DNA of 64,000 nt from Acinetobacter piscicola (GCF_002233755.1 NZ_KZ268706.1:62001-126000), one strand, 5' to 3'; counted from the first letter of the stretch, positions 24,601-33,024 are shown. The notes: generated from the letters alone by a model not told the origin. Numbers and translations are program-made.

Positions 24601-25413
24601 AGTAAAGGTTATGGTCTAACGATGGGTTTACATACACGTATTGATGAAACCATTCAAACCACTATTGAACATGCAGAAGTTGGAAATTTATATATCAACC
24701 GTAATATTGTTGGCGCTGTTGTTGGTGTGCAGCCTTTTGGTGGTGAAGGATTATCAGGTACAGGCCCTAAAGCTGGCGGTCCAATTTATTTATATAAATT
24801 ATTGCAACATATTGAATTACCAAATAAACCTTTTGGCACTTTAAAGAATATTGCAGCGCAATTTGAACTTAAAACGCCAGAAATGTTTGATCAATTCAAA
24901 ACATGGATCAAGCAAAACTATCCAACGTACACGTTACAAAATTATCAATCACCAATCGGCTTGTATGAACTTCCTGGGCCTACTGGTGAATTGAACCAAT
25001 ATCAAGTGGTTGCGAGATCTCATGTTTTAGCGATTTCAAATGATGAATATGGATTATTAAATCAATTCAATGCGATTTTAGCAGTCGGTGCGAAGGTTTG
25101 TGTTTTAAGTGACAATGCAATTGTGCTTAAAATGATTCAAAGCATGCCAAAAGCACTAAAACAACAATTTATCATGATCAATGATTTGAAATCTGGTGAG
25201 TTTGATGCAATTTTGCATCAGGATTCTGCTAAAAACTTAATGCGTTTACAAAGTATTATTGCGCAAAAACAAGGTGCGATTATTGGAATTACTCATCTCA
25301 ATGACTCAAATGAACATATCCCACTTGAGCGCTTAGTGATTGAGCGTGCAATTAGTGTTAATACTGCTGCTGCAGGTGGTAATGCGAGTTTAATGACTTT
25401 AGATAATCTCTGA
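21652..25413 (+). CDS. putA: Bifunctional proline dehydrogenase / 1-pyrroline-5-carboxylate dehydrogenase PutA
   Basis: Oxidises proline to glutamate in two steps: FAD-dependent PRODH, then NAD-dependent P5C dehydrogenase. 1253 aa. The PRODH barrel spans about residues 170-480 ('[13 protein letters not shown]', '[16 protein letters not shown]', '[17 protein letters not shown]', 'FATHNAQTV', '[24 protein letters not shown]'); the ALDH domain spans about 560-1050 ('[13 protein letters not shown]', '[14 protein letters not shown]', 'FTGSTEVAK', 'ETGGQNAMI', '[12 protein letters not shown]' with the catalytic Cys). A C-terminal domain follows. The N-terminus lacks the ribbon-helix-helix region of trifunctional PutA, so it should not repress transcription itself. 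The start follows CACAGGATGTTGAC. Confidence 0.95.
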   Translation: MSSIESFPHTDYASASSDYITEFKDKNDYEVAVNTAWRRSEPECVEYLLEQTQIDQELNQKIYDIAFNLAHSLRDRKSSSGKAGIVQGLLQEFSLSSQEGIALMCLAEALLRIPDSATRDLLIRDKINQGNWKDHLGQSNLMFVNAAAWGLMLTGKLMETPKQTSLSSVLTSLLARTGKGIIRKAVDVAMRMMGEQFVTGETIEEALDHAKVLEDKGFRYSYDMLGEAALTEHDADRYFEDYTQAIHAIGKASESKDVYSGPGISIKLSALHPRYQRSQNERVHQELYPRILNLALLAKTYDIGLNIDAEETERLELSLELLERLCFEPQLADWKGIGFVIQAYQKRCFYLVDYIVDLAKRSNKRLMIRLVKGAYWDSEIKKAQIDGVSDYPVFTRKVHTDLSYIACAKKLLAAPENIYPQFATHNAQTVATIYELANPSNYYTGQYEFQCLHGMGEPLYEQVVGNKSDHKLGIPCRIYAPVGNHETLLAYLVRRLLENGANTSFVNRIADKNIKIEDLIENPTQEILATAQKEHAVGLKHPAIPLPQDLYQGIRQNSHGIDLANDSELSQLNQIVQQYSNHQWNSYSLVDNLDLQDLSDQNTQEIRNPSNHDDLVGYVIEAETAQVDLALNNAHLAFENWKNASKNFRADALLKAADIMESRMQELMVLLCRESGKTYSNGIAEVREAVDFIRYYASQVQHLSDDVQLKPLGTILCISPWNFPLAIFTGQVAAALVAGNTVIAKPAEQTPLIAAQAIQILWEAGVPQAVVQLLPGRGETVGAKLSQDERIQGIMFTGSTEVAKILQKTLAQRISPTGQAIPLIAETGGQNAMIVDSSALTEQVVIDAVNSAFDSAGQRCSALRILCVQEDNAPTLIKMLKGAMQQLKMGNPVALKTDIGPVIDLEAQQNIEKHIEKMRSKGYSVHQLAENTPTSDLSKGTFIVPTLIELPNLNNLEREVFGPVLHIITYKYGELKQLLNHINSKGYGLTMGLHTRIDETIQTTIEHAEVGNLYINRNIVGAVVGVQPFGGEGLSGTGPKAGGPIYLYKLLQHIELPNKPFGTLKNIAAQFELKTPEMFDQFKTWIKQNYPTYTLQNYQSPIGLYELPGPTGELNQYQVVARSHVLAISNDEYGLLNQFNAILAVGAKVCVLSDNAIVLKMIQSMPKALKQQFIMINDLKSGEFDAILHQDSAKNLMRLQSIIAQKQGAIIGITHLNDSNEHIPLERLVIERAISVNTAAAGGNASLMTLDNL

Positions 25414-25492
25414 TTTTTAGACTCATTCATTTAGAAGCGTGGTTTTTAAATTTTTAAAATATTATTTAAATTTAAGATACACTCCGAAAATT

Positions 25493-25527
25493 AAAAACCA
25501 AGCCAACCAATATTGGCTTGGTTTTTA
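25493..25527. terminator. Bidirectional terminator between putA and the tetR pseudogene
   Basis: AAAAACCAAGCCAA - CCAATA - TTGGCTTGGTTTTT, a perfect 14-bp stem with T-runs on both strands (25493-25506 with 25513-25526). Confidence 0.88.
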
Positions 25528-25561
25528 ATTTTATATCGATGATTATTAAATAAGACAAATA

Positions 25562-26117
25562 TCATTTTGGATAGGTTCTTAAAATCAATTCTTCTTTAAT
25601 CAATTCATAATCATCTTGCGGTTCAGGTATTAACCCTTCAATAAACCATGCCCCATCTGCTGCATAGCGTAAAATTTTTAAATCAATAGACTGATCCGTT
25701 ACAGCATGTTGATTCAAACGGTTGTTTAACCATTGATTCCACATTTCACTAAATGATTTATCTGTCATGACCGTCATACATAATGCACCCCAAGCAGAAT
25801 TTACACCAAGATTTGAGCTTAAGGTCGCTTCAATATACGCTCGAGTAAAACAGCCATATGCAACTGAATCATTTTCAATTTGAGTGCTTACCTCACGATC
25901 TAGCTGACGAATTAAGTCTTCTAGCATTGCTGTAACCAAAATTTGCTTATTGGCAAAATGATGGAATACGCCACCTTTTAGTGACACCTGCCAGTGTTGC
26001 TACATTTTGAATAGACATACCTTGCACACCATGTTTAGCAGCAAGTTGAATCGCATGATCCAAAATTAATTGTCGTACTCGTTCAGGATCTTTCTTACGC
26101 TGATGTGGATTTTCCAT
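25562..26117 (-). pseudogene. TetR family regulator with a one-base frameshift
   Basis: From the ATG at 26117 the frame reads MENPHQRKKDPERVRQLIL and continues through the HTH 'GMSIQNVATLAGVTK', then runs out of frame to a stop. The remainder, starting KGGVFHHFANKQILVTAM, continues in another frame to 25562. Removing one A from the AAAA run (plus-strand TTTT at 25976-25979) restores 'VATLAGVTKGGVFHHFANKQ', a normal TetR helix-turn-helix, and a full protein of about 185 aa. Divergent start signals, length and the neighbouring SMR pump operator suggest that it is, or was, the pump's repressor. It may be a real mutation, phase variation in a short homopolymer, or a sequencing error. Confidence 0.85.
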
Positions 26118-26154
26118 GCTTTCATCTCTCCTCTACAACTTTAAGTCGTGTGCT

Positions 26155-26499
26155 TTAATGTCCTGCTGAAGCTGAAAATAAGTTAATCACCATCACACCT
26201 GACACGATTAATCCAATTCCAATCATTGCCGCTACATCTAAGCTTTGCTTAAACACAAAATAACCAATAATCGCTGTGAGAATAATTCCTACACCTGCCC
26301 AAATCGCATAAGCAATACCTAAAGGAATCACCTTAATGACCTGTGATAATAAATAGAAAGCCAAACTAAACAATACAATAACAGCCAAGGACGGCCACAA
26401 TTTGGTAAAGCCTTCAGATTTAACAAGGAATGTTGAACCTGTCACTTCTGACAGAATCGCAAAGCCCAATAAAATATAGGCAAATAGCAGAGAATTCAT
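26155..26499 (-). CDS. Small multidrug resistance (SMR, EmrE-like) efflux protein
   Basis: 114-aa four-helix inner-membrane protein. The start MNSLLFAYILLGFAILSEVTGS is chosen because it aligns with EmrE's N-terminus; a longer frame adds only 7 residues. The essential membrane Glu is present in helix 1 ('LSEVTGSTFLVKSEGFTKLWPS'), and 'PLGIAYAIWAGVGIILTAIIG' is the helix 3 GG7/kink region. It probably exports cationic biocides as an antiparallel dimer using the proton gradient. Located 38 bp downstream of the frameshifted tetR on the same strand, with an inverted-repeat operator just upstream. Exact substrates are unknown. Confidence 0.88.
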   Translation of the reverse strand: MNSLLFAYILLGFAILSEVTGSTFLVKSEGFTKLWPSLAVIVLFSLAFYLLSQVIKVIPLGIAYAIWAGVGIILTAIIGYFVFKQSLDVAAMIGIGLIVSGVMVINLFSASAGH

Positions 26500-26510
26500 G
26501 ATTACACCAA

Positions 26511-26534
26511 AACATACCAATTGGATGGTATGTT
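26511..26534. promoter_or_regulatory. Inverted-repeat operator upstream of the SMR gene
   Basis: AACATACCA - N6 - TGGTATGTT: perfect 9-bp arms. It begins 12 bp upstream of the SMR start codon. Its size and symmetry fit a TetR-family repressor, and a damaged tetR gene lies next door. Confidence 0.75.
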
Positions 26535-26660
26535 AAATCAATATTTTTAAAAAACCAAATTGAAAAATGAAACTTAATTTTCTAAATCATTAAAAGGTAT
26601 TCAATATTGATTATTTTTTAAATTGACATACAAAAAATAAATACTGATTAAACCAATAAA

Positions 26661-26697
26661 AAAAGGAGAAATATTTACTCAATATTTCTCCTTTTAG
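26661..26697. terminator. Terminator below the 37-codon small ORF
   Basis: AAAAGGAGAAATATT (26661-26675) pairs with AATATTTCTCCTTTT (26681-26695), a perfect 15-bp stem with a T-run on the minus strand. It lies 17 bp after the stop of the small ORF at 26712-26825, which supports transcription of that ORF. Confidence 0.8.
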
Positions 26698-26711
26698 GAT
26701 ATTTTTCTTAA

Positions 26712-26825
26712 TTAGCTGGGGTTAACAAAATAAAAAAATGAAGCTAACATCATTAAAATCGTAACTGATAAAAACAAATATGTGTTCAACGTATTGAAAC
26801 TTCTAATAAATTTAAATATTTCCAT
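26712..26825 (-). CDS. Predicted 37-aa single-span membrane protein
   Basis: Too short for most gene callers. Reads MEIFKFIRSFNTLNTYLF, then a hydrophobic stretch (SVTILMMLASFFYFV) and NPS-stop: a basic N-terminus followed by one membrane helix, the usual layout of small bacterial membrane proteins. A GGTGA-like Shine-Dalgarno stands 9 bases before the ATG, and a strong terminator follows the stop. I do not recognise a family. The AT-rich context makes chance ORFs common, so confidence is moderate. Confidence 0.45.
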   Translation of the reverse strand: MEIFKFIRSFNTLNTYLFLSVTILMMLASFFYFVNPS

Positions 26826-27164
26826 TATATAACATCACCAAACAAATCCTGATTTATTCTATTATACTTTATTCTATTTTGTAATATTTTTAGAAAAAAA
26901 ATGAGCAAAAAAATTAATTTTTCCTTAAAGTCATTATACTTTAGTCGTATAACTTTAATCACATTATAATTACGATACACAACGAAATAACAAATAAGAA
27001 TCATTATTATTTAATGCTTGGTAAAAACATTTATTCTTCCTTAAGGAAATTCTATTAAAAAATCATGAATGAAATTAAACATTCTTAAATTTAACATAAC
27101 AAAAAGAACGTGAATTATATTATTTTTATACGCTTACTATTCGCTACTACTTTAAATATTCACA

Positions 27165-27195
27165 GGAAAACTCCGTGTACTTAACGAAGCTTTCC
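27165..27195 (-). ncRNA. Structured RNA hairpin between two small ORFs
   Basis: On the minus strand GGAAAGCTTCG and CGGAGTTTTCC form an 11-bp stem around a 9-base loop. It includes two G-U pairs that would be A-C mismatches on the plus strand, so the fold favours a minus-strand transcript. It lies 27 bp past the stop of the 40-aa ORF. No T-run follows, so it may be a processing or stability element rather than a terminator. Confidence 0.3.
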
Positions 27196-27221
27196 ATTTA
27201 GATTAAAATAATATTCATTAG

Positions 27222-27344
27222 TTATGCTAACGAATTTTCTCTTACTTCGGATTTATTATGCTTTATCTGTGCTCTTTTCGCTTTCACTTTCTTATAACAA
27301 TAACCAGCTAAAAGACTCGCACCGATAATTTTTAAAACTTTCAT
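27222..27344 (-). CDS. Predicted 40-aa small basic protein
   Basis: Starts MKVLKIIGASLLAGYCYKKV, a short hydrophobic segment, followed by a highly charged tail (KAKRAQIKHNKSEVRENSLA). It could be a short membrane-anchored peptide with a cytoplasmic basic tail. The ribosome binding site is good: AAGGTGATGT directly before the ATG. No recognised family. It is co-oriented with the 37-aa ORF 400 bp downstream and shares the 'GGTGATGT' leader motif with it. Confidence 0.5.
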   Translation of the reverse strand: MKVLKIIGASLLAGYCYKKVKAKRAQIKHNKSEVRENSLA

Positions 27345-27799
27345 ACATCACCTTACTACTTGCTGATAAAAATTCGTATTTCAATCTAACATCTTTAACT
27401 GTGTCCTTCTGAGGCCTTTTTGCGGCCCTTTTGTATGAAGTACATGTTTTATGTTTTTAAGTTTTTTTAAAAACTTTTCTGAGAATATGCATTATTTTTG
27501 AAATCTAAAAGTTAACTTAAGGACTGCAATAAAATATTTTTGATATATAAATTAAGGATTTGAAATTATTTTTTTTAAATTTAATTTCTCTTAGGAATCC
27601 TATAAGCGAAAATGCATATAGATTTATTTGATAAGATAGTTAAAAGGAAATACACCTTAACACTTTGAAAGGATAAATTTTTTATTAAAATATAATTATA
27701 GATAAAACATCAATTTGAATACGTTGGATATGTTGCTCTTTTATAAAATTAGAAAACAATCATGTAAAAAGACAACACATCCTGACCATACTTTGGCTG

Positions 27800-28024
27800 C
27801 TACTTTACTTCAAAATGATGTTTTTCAGTCACCATTTTAATGGTGATATCTTTGTAAAATCTCAACATTGGATCATCTTGGTCTTTCTTTAACGCATTTA
27901 CGAATTTATCTTCATGCATCAATTTTGAAAACGTTTTATAACCTATTTCTAATATTTGAGGTTTTTGGCCAGATTCTAAAAATTCGTCAATACGCTTATT
28001 CACTTTTTTGACACTAATATCCAT
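27800..28024 (-). CDS. Small hypothetical protein (74 aa)
   Basis: Begins MDISVKKVNKRIDEFLESG; the ATG at 28024 has GAGAG 8 bases upstream, while an in-frame GTG lies two codons earlier. The sequence is charged and amphipathic ('GYKTFSKLMHEDKFVNALKKDQDD'), with no membrane segment and no cysteines; probably a small soluble cytosolic protein. It stands alone, and I do not recognise the family. Confidence 0.5.
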   Translation of the reverse strand: MDISVKKVNKRIDEFLESGQKPQILEIGYKTFSKLMHEDKFVNALKKDQDDPMLRFYKDITIKMVTEKHHFEVK

Positions 28025-28160
28025 CTGCACAACTCTCTAAACTTTCATATAGATATAGCATCTTATTATGACAGTTCTGTTTCAATGCAAAAATCATTGT
28101 TTATTTATAGCAAATCAAAAAATCTTAAATTCATCAGCTATAACATTGAATTTTAAAGTA

Positions 28161-29168
28161 CTATGATGCATTTTTTTCGTTGCGTCGATATTCTTCTATG
28201 AATTGAATCGTTTTATCAAAAGTCTTTCGGCTGGCTTTATTGATCAAAAAAAACTGATACTCATGTACCAACCATTCTTTTGAGTTTGGATAAAATACTG
28301 CTTCAACAGGAATCTTATTTTCTTGTAATGCTTTTACAAAAGGCATGGACTGCGTATCGGTTAGGAAATCTTTATTACCACCACTAATAAATACCGGTGG
28401 ATATTGCAAAGTAAGGTGCTGTGCAGGAGAAATGCGTTTTAAATATTCAGTATTGTCCTTTTGATTACCTGTATAAGCTTGCACGAGTGTATTCACTCCC
28501 CATTCGATCAGCTTAATTTCATCTGGTGCGGTATTTACAAAAGCATTCATATCATAAATTCCACAATGCAAGATCAGCCCTTTCAACTGAGAGGCTTGAA
28601 TCTTAGGTGAAAATTCTGATTGCCTTGCAAATGTAGGGTTGCTCAGTAAAGCTGCATAATGACTCGCAAGATTTGCACCAGCAGAATCCCCTGCCAAAAA
28701 TAATTGATTTTCATCAATATTATATTGTTTTGAATTTTGACTAATAAACGCTAAGGCATTATTAATTTGATAAAGTTGTGTCGGATAAACAGCGTCTGGA
28801 GCAAAAGTATATTGCACCGAAACAACATTATAACCTTGCGCTGCCAGTAATTTGAAATATCCTCTTGCCTTATCTTTTGCACCAGATACCCAACCGCCGC
28901 CATGAATCCAAACAACCGTTGGTCGTTTCCCAAGTTGTTGTATATCATGTCTTTGATAAATATCTAAACTGAGTTGAGGCTCTTTTTGATAACTTATATT
29001 TGTCATAACCTGTACATTTTCAGGTGCATAATGATCTAACAAAATACGTTGAAAATGTGTTGATGTATCAAATGCCGTGGCAATAACTTTGCTATTGGTT
29101 TGCACGTTTTGGCAACCTGAAAGCATAAACATTAAAATAATACAGCCTAGAAAATTGGGTAATCGCAT
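28161..29168 (-). CDS. Lipoprotein alpha/beta-hydrolase (HSL/BD-FAE-type esterase)
   Basis: 335 aa. A lipoprotein signal peptide MRLPNFLGCIILMFMLSGC is followed by a hormone-sensitive-lipase-like esterase core: oxyanion motif 'WIHGGGWVSGAKDKARGYF', nucleophile elbow 'FLAGDSAGANLASHYAALL', acid in 'ISGGNKDFLTDT', and a His in 'WLVHEYQFFLI'. Membrane-anchored in the periplasm or outer membrane. The last gene before the siderophore operon, on the same strand but 300 bp away. A role in hydrolysing an ester (or ferri-siderophore) is only a guess. Confidence 0.8.
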   Translation of the reverse strand: MRLPNFLGCIILMFMLSGCQNVQTNSKVIATAFDTSTHFQRILLDHYAPENVQVMTNISYQKEPQLSLDIYQRHDIQQLGKRPTVVWIHGGGWVSGAKDKARGYFKLLAAQGYNVVSVQYTFAPDAVYPTQLYQINNALAFISQNSKQYNIDENQLFLAGDSAGANLASHYAALLSNPTFARQSEFSPKIQASQLKGLILHCGIYDMNAFVNTAPDEIKLIEWGVNTLVQAYTGNQKDNTEYLKRISPAQHLTLQYPPVFISGGNKDFLTDTQSMPFVKALQENKIPVEAVFYPNSKEWLVHEYQFFLINKASRKTFDKTIQFIEEYRRNEKNAS

Positions 29169-29490
29169 TTTTACCTCTAATCATTAAAATAAGATGCTAT
29201 AAAATCAAAAAATTGTATCTGCAAATAGATTCAAGAAAACTCGTTTCTTTGAATTTGATCTTCGAATTTAAATCTTTAATCAAAACCATAAACACAGGTG
29301 TATCTAATGATCAAAGCATGCTGTTTGGCTCGAATGTACATGCATCTCAATTATTTTTCAACTTTGTGATATATTTCACATATTTAGTATTTAAAATAAT
29401 TAGTTTCAAAATCCACCTTTACAATTTACCCACCTAACCATTTGATTATTTGGATCTATTTTAAATGCCCAACCCTTTCATGCTGCCCTC
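29169..29490. other. Spacer between the siderophore operon and the esterase gene
   Basis: 322 bp, AT-rich. A 74-codon frame on the plus strand has no ribosome binding site or family resemblance and is probably chance. No clear terminator for the siderophore operon was found here. Confidence 0.4.
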
Positions 29491-30720
29491 TCACACCTGT
29501 AACTTAAGCTCGGTCTTCGTTTGTTTCGCTAAAATCCAAGCCAGATACAAACCCACAGTAAGCATTAAGACCAAGAGTAAATAAAAAGGTAAATGGATCG
29601 CATAACGGTATAAAAAGGTACTGGATAACGGTGCAATAATTAAACCAAGTGCCTGAATTGCGGTACATAAACTCGCCATTTTAACTTGTGCATTTTGGCT
29701 GACTGATTGTGCTGCCCCTGTGGTGAATGCAGGAATTAGACATGCAACGCCGACGCCATAGAGTGCATAACTCGCTTGGAAATAAATCATCTGATTCGCA
29801 TTTAAAGACAATAATATTCCTGCAATCATTGCCGTAATCCCTAAGCCTACCAAGGCTTGTAAGCTCAATTTGACAATTTTTACGATAATAATCTGAGTCA
29901 GAACCAAACTAAAACCAACAATTAACATACACTGAGAAAAGTAGCTTGCACTCTGCTGTATGTTGAGTTGAAAGCGATCCTGAATATAAAATCCTGCTGT
30001 CATATTCAAAGTCACGATTGCCATATAAGTACTAAAACCAAGGATTAACCACGGTAAAGCTGGCTTGATTGAAAACGCTGTTGATTCATCTTTTAAGCTT
30101 TGTTGTATTGAATTAATCTGAGCAATCGTATCTTTATGAAAAAACACGGTCAGTAAAACACTAAAGATCATCAGTACAATAACAGCCACCCACATTGACA
30201 ATAAAATCCCACCTAGCAACAAAATAGAAGTTACAAATGGCCCAATGATCATCCCTAAACTGTTCATTGCACCGTACATTGCCATTTTCTGACTTCGTTG
30301 TTCTGTATCAGTGACATGCTGCATCACATAACTTTGTAAACCAATTTGTGGCATTGCCATGAATGCCCCTGTACTTGCACGGCTGAGTATAAGAAGTATA
30401 AAAATTGCGACAGGAGCTAAACTTTGATTGATACCAAAATAAAGGATGAGTGTAAAAATCGCCCATGTAATGGTCATTCCCCAAAAACCATAATTCATCA
30501 ATTGATATGGTGTTTGTATTTTCTGATGCTTAGCAATAAAAATTGAAGCAATTGCCATACAAATCGCACCCGCAGATACAATCATGCCACCCTGAAGCTC
30601 GGTTAAGTGTAACTGCCGAATTAAAGGTGCAAGCAAAGGCAAAATCATGGAAAAACAAGTGCCGTTGGCTAAAGTTGCCCAAGCCAATAATTTAAAATTT
30701 CTTTGCATAATAAATGTCAT
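29491..30720 (-). CDS. actD: MFS transporter, probable siderophore exporter (ActD-like)
   Basis: About 410 aa with twelve hydrophobic segments of the drug-H+ antiporter type ('LANGTCFSMILPLLAPLIRQL', 'LILSRASTGAFMAMPQIGLQSYVM', 'NSLGMIIGPFVTSILLL'). The last gene of the siderophore operon; in acinetoferrin-type clusters this place is taken by the exporter. The start is uncertain between 30735, 30720 and 30708: the first lies inside a hairpin and none has a clear Shine-Dalgarno. Export direction is inferred from context, and the symbol rests on synteny recalled for A. haemolyticus. Confidence 0.65.
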   Translation of the reverse strand: MTFIMQRNFKLLAWATLANGTCFSMILPLLAPLIRQLHLTELQGGMIVSAGAICMAIASIFIAKHQKIQTPYQLMNYGFWGMTITWAIFTLILYFGINQSLAPVAIFILLILSRASTGAFMAMPQIGLQSYVMQHVTDTEQRSQKMAMYGAMNSLGMIIGPFVTSILLLGGILLSMWVAVIVLMIFSVLLTVFFHKDTIAQINSIQQSLKDESTAFSIKPALPWLILGFSTYMAIVTLNMTAGFYIQDRFQLNIQQSASYFSQCMLIVGFSLVLTQIIIVKIVKLSLQALVGLGITAMIAGILLSLNANQMIYFQASYALYGVGVACLIPAFTTGAAQSVSQNAQVKMASLCTAIQALGLIIAPLSSTFLYRYAIHLPFYLLLVLMLTVGLYLAWILAKQTKTELKLQV

Positions 30721-30726
30721 AAAAAG

Positions 30727-30752
30727 AAAAGGCATCTAAAAAGATGCCTTTT
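30727..30752 (-). terminator. Intra-operon hairpin with T-run between receptor and exporter genes
   Basis: AAAAGGCATC - TAAAAA - GATGCCTTTT, a perfect 10-bp stem. On the minus strand it is followed by CTTTTT, as in a rho-independent terminator. It lies 7 bp after the receptor stop and overlaps the earliest possible start of the exporter gene, so it probably lowers exporter expression relative to the receptor. Confidence 0.7.
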
Positions 30753-30759
30753 GATTGAA

Positions 30760-33015
30760 TTAGTATTTGAGGGTATAGCTCAAACCATAAGTACGACCTT
30801 GTGCAGGTAAACTTGAGATTGCACCATATACAGCTTCAGCAGCTTGACTGTATACCGTTTTATATTCTGTATTCCAGACATTATAGACACCAAAACCAAC
30901 TGTTCCAGGGCCTGCTTTTGCATTGGCAATCACATCCATCACAGCATAACCTTTGATTTTTGTCGCAGCATTAGGGCGAACATTGGCATCATATTTTGCA
31001 ACTCGAGCATCTTCATAGGCTTTATCGGTACCTTTGACTGCAAGCATTTGTACTCGTAGTCCATTACCTTGAGTATCTTGCCACTCACCAAATACTGTTC
31101 CCTTGATTGGAGAAACTTGTAAAGCATTTAGCTCTCGCCAAGTACCAGCAGCATCTTTAAATTGACCTCTAGTATAAGAAACTGTTCCACCAACATTAAA
31201 TTGATCGAGTACTGGCATACTTGCATTTGCTTCTAAGCCATAAACTCGCTGGTCTGTGTCAGCCACAGTCACGGAACGATCGGCTTTAAACTGAATCACC
31301 TTATCAGATGTATTGTAGAACGAGGTTAAACCTAAATTCGCTCCATGATCATTCTGCATTCTCCAACCCAACTCATAGTTGTTGACGGTAATTGGATCTA
31401 CATTTTCAGAACGTACAATATAACTTGCTGAAACATCACGTAATACACGTTGGATATCTGGCAAACTAAAGCCTTGTGAGAAATTAGCAAATACTTGTTG
31501 CTGGTCATTTAATTTATAAACTGCACCTAAATTAAATAAGGTTTTGTCATGTTTGACTGAACCTGCTGCAACCTTACCTACAGGCTGACCCGTGATATCT
31601 CCTTGAATCGCGGCAACGGTTGGTTTAAATGCCCCAGTATCACTTTCAATACGTTGGTAACGTAAGCCAGCTTGAACATTCAAAGCATCAGTTAAATCAT
31701 AATTCCCTTGAACAAATGCACCTAAATTTTTAATGGTTGCATCTGGACCAAAAGCATAGCTACGACCTGTATTTTTATATTTCAACCCATTATTGGTAAA
31801 GCTATAAAGATCTGCTGTTTGCTTATCTTTCTCATGATCATAATCAAGACCATAAGTCAGTTTTAAATCACGATCAGCAAGATTGAGTTTTGAGGTAATG
31901 GCTGCACGTACACCCGCAACATCAATATCAGATTCTGATTGGTAGGCTAAATAATAGCCTGCTGGAATAAAATTGCTTAAAATGGTTGGATAAAATCTTG
32001 CTTTTTCATTGCGATAATAGGTCTCAATGTTTAGCTCTTGCCCTAATACATCCGTATTTTGATATTGCGCATTCACCGCATAACGTTTGGTAAAAGGTTG
32101 ATTATCAATCTCGAAACCTTTTAACGCTTTTAAACTTGGTGCATTCCCTCTTAAAACTGCAAAATTTGCTCCATAATCAGGGCCATATTCTGAATCTTGT
32201 TGATCATCATAATATTGAGCGCCAAAGCTTAACTTTTGCTTGTCTGTTAATTGCCAACTTAAACGACCATTTACATCGACTGTCTCAGTGTCTTGACGAT
32301 CAGTTTGTGCGATTTCAGGTCCAATACGGTGACCATGACTGTCTTGAATTTCCCCACGTTTGGTATAACCAGCACCTAAGAAACCATTCCAGTCCCCTTG
32401 ATTAAACGCAATTGATTGATAAGCCTCATAAGCAAGTGCATCATTTTTAAAATTATCACCAGAGGTCACGCCAACTTTTGATTCAAAGCTTAAACCGTCC
32501 TTAGTACCTTTTTTGGTAATAATATTAATAATACCGCCTGTTGCCCCAGAACCATAAATGCTACTCGCACCTGAAACCACTTCAATTTTTTCAATTGAGT
32601 CTGGGCTGATACTATTCAGTTGACGAGCAGCATCACGTGAACCAGTTTGTGCGACACCATCAATCAAAACCAGTACCTGACGGCCACGCATGGTTTGACC
32701 ATAGTTGGTGGTTGTACCACTACTTGGACTCAGTGAAGGAACGAGTTGAGCCAAAATATCTGCAAGTTTTCGCCCAGCAGCAGCTTGTTGCTCAATTTGT
32801 TTTTGTTCAATTGATTGTACTGTCCCTGCAATTTCCGCAATACTTTGAGCTGAACGAGTTGCTGTCACTACGATCGGTGCAAGTTGTGCTGTTTTTTGAC
32901 TTTCTACAGCAACTGCTTGAGTAGATGGTGCTGTTTCAACAGTTTGAGCATAAAGCTGTGTACTTATGGCTAAGCTCAAAAGTGTGAATGATGTCGAAAG
33001 TGAACGAACTTTCAT
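30760..33015 (-). CDS. actA: TonB-dependent outer-membrane siderophore receptor (ActA-like)
   Basis: 751 aa. Sec signal peptide (MKVRSLSTSFTLLSLAISTQLYAQ), a plug domain with 'VTATRSAQSIAEIAGTVQSI' (TonB box region), 'TMRGRQVLVLIDGVAQTG' and 'VVSGASSIYGSGATGGIINIITKKG', then a 22-strand barrel ending in the usual aromatic residue (LSYTLKY). AGGGGT precedes the ATG. Embedded in the siderophore operon, so it should import the cognate ferric citrate-hydroxamate. Among the six barrels with the same plug it most resembles the acinetoferrin/rhizobactin receptor group; this is context-based. Confidence 0.88.
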   Translation of the reverse strand: MKVRSLSTSFTLLSLAISTQLYAQTVETAPSTQAVAVESQKTAQLAPIVVTATRSAQSIAEIAGTVQSIEQKQIEQQAAAGRKLADILAQLVPSLSPSSGTTTNYGQTMRGRQVLVLIDGVAQTGSRDAARQLNSISPDSIEKIEVVSGASSIYGSGATGGIINIITKKGTKDGLSFESKVGVTSGDNFKNDALAYEAYQSIAFNQGDWNGFLGAGYTKRGEIQDSHGHRIGPEIAQTDRQDTETVDVNGRLSWQLTDKQKLSFGAQYYDDQQDSEYGPDYGANFAVLRGNAPSLKALKGFEIDNQPFTKRYAVNAQYQNTDVLGQELNIETYYRNEKARFYPTILSNFIPAGYYLAYQSESDIDVAGVRAAITSKLNLADRDLKLTYGLDYDHEKDKQTADLYSFTNNGLKYKNTGRSYAFGPDATIKNLGAFVQGNYDLTDALNVQAGLRYQRIESDTGAFKPTVAAIQGDITGQPVGKVAAGSVKHDKTLFNLGAVYKLNDQQQVFANFSQGFSLPDIQRVLRDVSASYIVRSENVDPITVNNYELGWRMQNDHGANLGLTSFYNTSDKVIQFKADRSVTVADTDQRVYGLEANASMPVLDQFNVGGTVSYTRGQFKDAAGTWRELNALQVSPIKGTVFGEWQDTQGNGLRVQMLAVKGTDKAYEDARVAKYDANVRPNAATKIKGYAVMDVIANAKAGPGTVGFGVYNVWNTEYKTVYSQAAEAVYGAISSLPAQGRTYGLSYTLKY

Positions 33016-33024
33016 AAATTACCC

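Larger units (their letters stand above)
26535..27799. other. 1.27-kb AT-rich spacer with small ORFs
   Basis: No gene of ordinary size. It holds the 37-aa ORF with its terminator, the 40-aa ORF, a hairpin at 27165-27195 and a Fur-box-like sequence at 26990-27008 (13 of 19 positions match the consensus). The part from 27350 to 27799 is very AT-rich, and I see nothing convincing there. No transposase remnants or terminal repeats were recognised. Confidence 0.5.

Noticed and set aside
26535..27799. Insertion sequence remnant
   Set aside because: I saw no transposase fragment, terminal inverted repeats or target duplications in this AT-rich gap.
29213..29437. 74-codon plus-strand frame in the spacer after the siderophore operon
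   Set aside because: AT-driven composition, no Shine-Dalgarno, no recognisable family; likely chance.
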